NCBI GenBank assembly: GCA_937896295.1
Contig: CALBME010000170.1
Span: 1-9,526, forward strand
Length of the DNA: 9,526 bases
Direction of reading: 5' to 3'
Source: an uncultured Micavibrio sp.
GTDB lineage: Bacteria; Pseudomonadota; Alphaproteobacteria; Micavibrionales; UBA1664
Positions within the stretch are counted from its first letter, which is position 1. Each line of letters begins with the position of its first letter. Under the pieces are notes generated by a model. That model was not told where the DNA came from. It did not search any database and saw only the letters and a list, made by a program, of their open reading frames with translations. Made by a program: the position numbers and the translations under genes. Below are positions 6,688-9,526 of this stretch, piece after piece.

Positions 6688-6718
6688 AAGATATCGCACC
6701 CTTTGCCCCCCAAGTCAA
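6688..6718 (-). promoter_or_regulatory. Candidate pnp promoter
   Basis: On the minus strand TTGACT (6713-6718) is followed after 19 bases by TATCTT (6688-6693), a 4-of-6 match to the -10 consensus. The spacing is slightly long. If real it gives a leader of roughly 180 bases that includes the hairpin at 6527-6543. The rest of the 224-base gap between pnp and the GNAT gene shows no gene or structured RNA that I could identify. Confidence 0.3.
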
Positions 6719-6723
6719 AAGAT

Positions 6724-7179
6724 TTACGCCCGCTCCAGCACCCATTGCCAGACGCTTCCGCCATCCGGGTCCTCCAGCGTGCCGGCATGCTCAAATCCCA
6801 GCCGATTCAAGATCTTGGTCGATGGATGATCGCCGGGGACGGTATGCGCGATAATGGCTTCTACACCATCGTCGCCAAGGGCCATGTCGACCAGCGCCGT
6901 GGCCATGTCGCCGCCCCAGCCCTGACCCTCGTATCCGGGGAATGTGACATAGGCGATCTCGACGATTCCCTCCCGCGGGGCCTCCTTGAAGCTGCATATG
7001 CCGACCACGTCCTGCTGGTCGTTCTGGACCAGATAGCCGATCCAGGGCGGGGGCGCGCCGGTGCGCTCGTATAGCGCCGCCTGCATGGAAGCGGCCTCGC
7101 GGACATGGGGCGCCGCGGTCATGTCCTGCGACATGCGCTGCGCCGTCTGTACATCCAGCGGAATGAGAGCTATAGCCAT
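6724..7179 (-). CDS. GNAT-family N-acetyltransferase
   Basis: This small 151-aa cytosolic acyltransferase probably uses acetyl-CoA; the acceptor is unknown. The GNAT pattern is visible. A beta-strand pair WIGYLV and VVGICSF leads to the strand VEIAYVTFPGY, then the acetyl-CoA pyrophosphate loop EGQGWGGDMATALV at about residues 84-97, which replaces the usual R/Q-GxG form. AHTVPGDHPSTKILNRLGFEHAGTL at about 111-135 resembles the RimJ/RimL-like C-terminal half (Asn/Ser helix, then LGF). The ATG at 7179 was chosen because the frame upstream runs into gpmA on the opposite strand and no longer looks like GNAT sequence; no good ribosome binding site is seen there. It is divergent from gpmA with a 45-base gap, so its promoter must overlap gpmA or the gap. 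Its downstream neighbour is pnp. Confidence 0.85.
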   Translation of the reverse strand: MAIALIPLDVQTAQRMSQDMTAAPHVREAASMQAALYERTGAPPPWIGYLVQNDQQDVVGICSFKEAPREGIVEIAYVTFPGYEGQGWGGDMATALVDMALGDDGVEAIIAHTVPGDHPSTKILNRLGFEHAGTLEDPDGGSVWQWVLERA

Positions 7180-7224
7180 AAGGCAAGCACTACATTTTTT
7201 TAAAAGCGAAGGAAAGCCTCCCCG

Positions 7225-7848
7225 ATGTCCAAACTCGTTCTGATGCGCCACGGCCAGTCCCTGTGGAATCTCGAAAACCGTTTTACCGGCTTCAAGGACG
7301 TGCCGTTGACGGAAAAAGGCGAGGAGGAGGCCATTGCCGGCGGCGAGAAAATGGAGGCGGCTGGCTTCATCAACGACGAAGGCGAAAACGTTTTCGGGGG
7401 GATTTTTACCTCGACGCTGGAACGTGCGATTTACACGGCCGAACTGGCGCTGAATGTCCGTCGCACCGCATTCACGATGCATGATGATCTGCGCGAACGC
7501 GATTACGGCGATCTGACCGGCCTGAACAAGGCCGAAACGGCCAAGCAGTATGGCGATGAACAGGTGCATATCTGGCGCCGGTCCTATGATGTCGCCCCTC
7601 CGGGCGGCGAGTCCCTGAAAGACGTCGTCAACCGCGTGCGTCAGTATTACGACCGCAAGATCAAGCCGCTGGTGCTGGAAGGCAAGGATGTCTTTATCGC
7701 CGCGCACGGCAACACGCTGCGCGCGCTGCTCATCATTCTGGGTGTGCGTACGCCGGAAAACATCAACGAAACCGAACTGCCCACTGGCGCGCCGCTGGTG
7801 ATGGAAATGGATAAGACCGGCAAAGTGACCAAAGAATACTATCTTTGA
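7225..7848 (+). CDS. gpmA: 2,3-bisphosphoglycerate-dependent phosphoglycerate mutase, short form
   Basis: This 207-aa glycolytic enzyme interconverts 3- and 2-phosphoglycerate in the cytosol through a phosphohistidine. The histidine-phosphatase signature LMRHGQSLWN places the catalytic H9, and NRFTGFKDVPLTEKG is diagnostic for the mutase. R67 in STLERAIYTAE, E91 in RERDYGDLTGLNKAETA, the WRRSYDVAPPGGESL segment and the second histidine H161 in AAHGNTLRALL complete the active site. E. coli GpmA is about 250 aa; the shorter form with a reduced C-terminal region is normal for Alphaproteobacteria. The ATG at 7225 follows an AAGGAAA ribosome binding site at 7209-7215. The gene stands alone: a divergent GNAT gene lies upstream and a convergent gene for a small exported protein lies 30 bases downstream. 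Confidence 0.95.
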   Translation: MSKLVLMRHGQSLWNLENRFTGFKDVPLTEKGEEEAIAGGEKMEAAGFINDEGENVFGGIFTSTLERAIYTAELALNVRRTAFTMHDDLRERDYGDLTGLNKAETAKQYGDEQVHIWRRSYDVAPPGGESLKDVVNRVRQYYDRKIKPLVLEGKDVFIAAHGNTLRALLIILGVRTPENINETELPTGAPLVMEMDKTGKVTKEYYL

Positions 7849-7854
7849 TCTGAC

Positions 7855-7871
7855 GGCGCCGGATGGGCGCC
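7855..7871. terminator. GC hairpin between convergent genes, weak terminator candidate
   Basis: GGCGCC (7855-7860) pairs with GGCGCC (7866-7871) across a GGATG loop, 7 bases after the gpmA stop and 7 bases before the end of the convergent gene. There is no U-tract on either side, so it may act as a transcript-end stabiliser or not at all. Confidence 0.3.
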
Positions 7872-7878
7872 CGGTTGC

Positions 7879-8334
7879 CTACTGGTAATCCGCGTAATCT
7901 TCGCGGTAATCCGTCTCGGGCTCGGGGCGGCTGACATGGCCGCTATAGGGCATGTAGTGCTGCGAGTAATAGCTGCGCGGCGTGTATCCGGTGGTGGCGA
8001 CGACCTGATTTTCGATCGTATCCGGTCCCTTCAGCTGGCTGACCGTGATGGCGCGAACCGTGGTCTTGGCCGCGACGGCTTTTTTATCCTTCGAGATTTT
8101 TGAAATCTTCGCGGCCTTTTTGTCTTTTTTGTTGGCGGCGGTCTGGCGTGCCAGTTCGGACTTGATCCAGGCGGGCATCGACGCGACTTCCTTGACGCCC
8201 TTGCTGCTGACGACGCGGGTTTTAAGTCCGTCCATCATGGCGTTGGCATCATGGATATCCGCGCGGGCAGGGGATGCAAGGGAAACGAGCGTGGCCAGAA
8301 ACAGGCCGGGGAGGATCAGTCGCATAGCCGGCAT
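7879..8334 (-). CDS. Small exported Lys-rich and Tyr-rich protein, function unknown
   Basis: I do not recognise this 151-aa protein. It begins with a clear Sec signal peptide: Arg at residue 5, a hydrophobic run LILPGLFLATLVSLA, and a likely cut after ARA at residue 25, so it is probably periplasmic or secreted. Residues 69-90 are a basic, Lys/Ala-rich low-complexity stretch (KKDKKAAKISKISKDKK). Residues 117-150 hold eight tyrosines together with acidic residues and end DYREDYADYQ. No lipobox, enzyme motif or membrane anchor is seen. The start is uncertain: ATG at 8334 was chosen for its AGG six bases upstream; an in-frame ATG at 8325 gives an equally good signal peptide, and a TTG at 8352 lacks a ribosome binding site. 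It is divergent from ompW, sharing a regulatory gap of about 140 bases. Confidence 0.7.
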   Translation of the reverse strand: MPAMRLILPGLFLATLVSLASPARADIHDANAMMDGLKTRVVSSKGVKEVASMPAWIKSELARQTAANKKDKKAAKISKISKDKKAVAAKTTVRAITVSQLKGPDTIENQVVATTGYTPRSYYSQHYMPYSGHVSRPEPETDYREDYADYQ

Positions 8335-8384
8335 TCTGCCTGATTCATTCAAAAGAAAAACCGTTTGCGCAACTATTTATGATC

Positions 8385-8399
8385 GGTGAAAAAATCACC
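8385..8399. repeat. Short inverted repeat in the divergent ompW region
   Basis: GGTGA (8385-8389) and TCACC (8395-8399) flank AAAAA. It lies just upstream of the FNR-like palindrome and could be a second operator for either divergent gene. At 5 bp per arm, chance is a realistic explanation. Confidence 0.25.
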
Positions 8400-8403
8400 C
8401 TCG

Positions 8404-8419
8404 TTTGACAAAGGTCAAA
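8404..8419. promoter_or_regulatory. FNR/FixK-like palindrome overlapping a consensus -35 of ompW
   Basis: TTTGAC-AAAG-GTCAAA is a perfect 6-bp inverted repeat with a 4-base spacer and fits the TTGA-N6-TCAA half-site pattern of the FNR/FixK branch of CRP-family regulators. It contains a full consensus TTGACA (8405-8410). If that is the -35, a TTTGAT (8426-8431) after a short 15-base spacer is the best -10, and bound regulator would block polymerase. If the box instead activates from -41.5, transcription would start near 8453, inside the downstream hairpin. E. coli ompW is reported to be FNR-controlled, which agrees with this reading. Confidence 0.5.
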
Positions 8420-8439
8420 TTGCTTTTTGATCGCGCGGC

Positions 8440-8475
8440 GCATTCTTTCGTCACTTGTTTTGACGAAAGGAATGC
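8440..8475 (+). promoter_or_regulatory. Hairpin sequestering the ompW ribosome binding site
   Basis: CTTTCGTCA (8445-8453) pairs perfectly with TGACGAAAG (8461-8469) across a 7-base loop. After a single bulged G (8470) the stem continues with GCATT (8440-8444) against AATGC (8471-8475), giving 14 bp in all. The ompW Shine-Dalgarno AAGGA (8467-8471) lies in the 3' arm, and the stem ends two bases before the ATG at 8477. If transcribed, the fold would hide the ribosome binding site, as in an RNA thermometer or translational operator; as DNA it would be a long palindrome. Confidence 0.6.
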
Positions 8476-8476
8476 A

Positions 8477-9112
8477 ATGTCCGGGTTAAAGGTTTCTATT
8501 GGTGTGGGTGTGGCGCTGGCTGTTCTTGCGGCGCCGGCGTTTGCCGCGAATGTGACGGGGAAATCACTGACGGCGAAAGAACGCTTTCAGGTTCGCCTGC
8601 GCGGTATTCAGGTGCACCCGCATGAAGACAGCTGGGTCAATATCGGCGGCGAAATCGATGCTGATAATCAGGTCGTGCCCGAAGTCGACCTGACCTATTT
8701 CCTGACCGACAACTGGGCGGCGGAACTGATCGCGGCGACATCGAAACACAAACTCACGCACAGCGGCGGTGCCGATCTGGGCAGCGCATGGGCCTTGCCG
8801 CCGACACTGACCCTGCAATACCATTTTCAGCCGCATCAGGCGTTTTCACCCTATCTGGGCGCAGGTCTCAATTACACCGTATTTTATAACGAAGATACCG
8901 CCAGTGGATTTACCGATCTGAATGTGGGCAATGGCGTGGGCTGGGCCCTGCAGGCGGGCGCGGATTACTGGGTCAACGATCACTGGGGCATGAACGTTGA
9001 TGTGAAGAAAATTTTCGTCAACGTGGACGCCAGTCTGAATAATGGTGCCATTCACGGCGATCTTGATGTCGATCCGTGGGTGATCGGCGCGGGCGTCTCT
9101 TACCGGTTTTAA
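8477..9112 (+). CDS. ompW: OmpW-family outer-membrane beta-barrel protein
   Basis: This 211-aa precursor of a small eight-stranded outer-membrane barrel is thought to let hydrophobic compounds pass. It opens with a signal peptide, MSGLKVSIGVGVALAVLAAPAFA, cut after residue 23. The mature part follows the OmpW pattern: an Arg-rich first strand QVRLRGIQVHP, VPEVDLTYFLTDNWAAELIAATSKHK at about 67-92, LPPTLTLQYHF, then SPYLGAGLNYTVFYNED, WALQAGADYWVNDHWGMNVDVKKIF, and a last strand WVIGAGVSYRF ending in the aromatic residue recognised by the BAM machinery. The ATG at 8477 was chosen for the AAAGGA just upstream and for the signal peptide; the open frame from 8405 adds 24 residues that would precede the signal peptide. 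A terminator follows. Regulation by an FNR-like factor and by the leader hairpin is suggested by the sequence. Confidence 0.93.
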   Translation: MSGLKVSIGVGVALAVLAAPAFAANVTGKSLTAKERFQVRLRGIQVHPHEDSWVNIGGEIDADNQVVPEVDLTYFLTDNWAAELIAATSKHKLTHSGGADLGSAWALPPTLTLQYHFQPHQAFSPYLGAGLNYTVFYNEDTASGFTDLNVGNGVGWALQAGADYWVNDHWGMNVDVKKIFVNVDASLNNGAIHGDLDVDPWVIGAGVSYRF

Positions 9113-9128
9113 TGTCCCTGTCCACCTG

Positions 9129-9160
9129 GCGCCGGAGCTTTACTGTTCCGGCGTCTTTTT
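9129..9160 (+). terminator. Rho-independent terminator of ompW
   Basis: CGCCGGA (9130-9136) pairs with TCCGGCG (9147-9153); a further G-U and C-G pair close a 6-base loop, and TCTTTTT follows. It starts 17 bases after the ompW stop. The stop codon of the convergent lipoprotein gene (9140-9142) lies in the loop, so the 3' end of that gene forms one arm of the terminator. Confidence 0.85.
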
Positions 9161-9295
9161 CAGGGTCGCGTCAACCGCATCCATCGCGCGTTCAAACGCG
9201 GGGCAGTTTTCCTGCGCCGTCGTCTGCGGCGGCTGGGCGGGCGCATGGGCGCAGCCAGCCAGCAATAACGGGATGAATATCAGAATCAGGCGCAT
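9140..9295 (-). CDS. Small lipoprotein, 51 aa
   Basis: Reading the minus strand from the ATG at 9295 gives a 51-aa protein with a textbook lipoprotein signal: Arg2, the hydrophobic run LILIFIPLLLAG, and the lipobox L12-A13-G14-C15. C15 would be lipidated, and Ala at the next position suggests outer-membrane sorting by E. coli rules. The mature part is only 37 residues, begins with a Pro/Gln-rich linker, then has a second Cys (C31) and a short amphipathic stretch AFERAMDAVDATLKK. No family is recognised. It starts 9 bases after the stop of the nuclease-like gene, so the two are probably cotranscribed. The ribosome binding site is weak (GTGGGC), which argues for coupling. Such entericidin-sized lipoproteins are easily missed by gene callers, but the lipobox and convergent placement support a real gene. 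Confidence 0.7.
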   Translation of the reverse strand: MRLILIFIPLLLAGCAHAPAQPPQTTAQENCPAFERAMDAVDATLKKTPEQ

Positions 9296-9304
9296 GCCCA
9301 CATG

Positions 9305-9526
9305 TTACAGCACGCATGATGCCGGGCGGCTGTTTTTTCGCTGGGGCAAGTGACAGGCACGCCACCGCGCCGGTATCTCGAACGTCATGGCCCACCATCC
9401 TGCGCGAACCTCCTTGGCTGCCGCTTCATCATCGGCGTAATAGCCACGACTGTACCGCGCATCGTCATGCGCCATGCCAAGACGCGTCATCGCCGCCGCG
9501 ATATCGCGGCCGCCCGCATAACACTG
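9305..9526 (-). CDS. Staphylococcal-nuclease-like protein, C-terminal part (5' end outside window)
   Basis: The frame is open from the window edge to the TAA at 9305-9307, giving 73 C-terminal residues. The segment GGRDIAAAMTRLGMAHD, then ARYSRGYY, then a run of acidic and Ala residues ADDEAAAKEVRAG, then WWAMTFEIPARWR matches the end of the thermonuclease (SNase-like, OB-fold) family as I know it, where a conserved G-W aromatic turn and a final F-x-P-x-x-W-R close the domain. The family hydrolyses nucleic acids with calcium, often after export. The catalytic arginines and glutamate lie in the missing N-terminal part, so activity and export cannot be judged. An ATG at 9490 is internal. A small lipoprotein gene follows 9 bases downstream, probably in the same operon. 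Confidence 0.7.
   Translation of the reverse strand, partial: QCYAGGRDIAAAMTRLGMAHDDARYSRGYYADDEAAAKEVRAGWWAMTFEIPARWRACHLPQRKNSRPASCVL

Noticed and set aside
6563..6745. 60-codon minus-strand frame in the pnp leader, considered as a relocated rpsO or small gene
   Set aside because: No resemblance to ribosomal protein S15, no ribosome binding site, and it overlaps the candidate promoter and the 3' end of the GNAT gene.
7180..7707. N-terminal extension of the GNAT frame through gpmA
   Set aside because: The extra residues are antisense to gpmA and have no GNAT features; the ATG at 7179 gives a normal-length GNAT protein.

Overview
The window looks like ordinary alphaproteobacterial chromosome with one visibly foreign insert. 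The signs are a fabB-fabI pair ending a fatty-acid operon, a short (about 207 aa) cofactor-dependent phosphoglycerate mutase, a full-length PNPase, an OmpW porin and an FNR/FixK-like box. Most genes are GC-rich (60% in 901-960). No stretch over 300 bases lacks a gene. No rRNA, tRNA, CRISPR array, transposase or integrase was seen. The genus cannot be fixed from the sequence.

Layout. 1-1241 (+): 3' end of fabB, then fabI, separated by 5 bases. 1242-2054 (+): an AT-rich island (27% GC in 1261-1320) with its own promoter, a strong leader hairpin and an NYN-domain (PIN-like) putative RNase gene. It abuts the convergent gene with no spacer. 2055-4183 (-): a probable operon, in transcription order an unrecognised gene starting at TTG, a diverged tandem paralogue of it, and a cytosolic glycerophosphodiester phosphodiesterase (GDPD). 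4307-4328: the pnp terminator. 4355-6499 (-): pnp, with a leader hairpin and no rpsO upstream. 6724-7179 (-): a GNAT acetyltransferase, divergent from gpmA (7225-7848, +). 7879-8334 (-): a small exported Lys/Tyr-rich protein, divergent from ompW (8477-9112, +). The region between them holds an FNR-like palindrome and a hairpin covering the ompW ribosome binding site. 9140-9526 (-): a 51-aa lipoprotein gene directly downstream of the C-terminal part of a staphylococcal-nuclease-like protein that runs off the window.

How they work together. FabB and FabI are consecutive activities of type II fatty-acid elongation. GDPD breaks down glycerophosphodiesters and GpmA is glycolytic; PNPase degrades RNA. 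The genes otherwise form small, mostly unrelated units.

Best leads: (1) the NYN gene with its structured leader, a possible self-regulating RNase module; (2) the ompW hairpin, which pairs the Shine-Dalgarno sequence and ends two bases before the start codon, next to an FNR/FixK-type palindrome; (3) the tandem unrecognised paralogues linked to GDPD; (4) the tiny lipoprotein whose stop codon lies in the loop of the ompW terminator hairpin.
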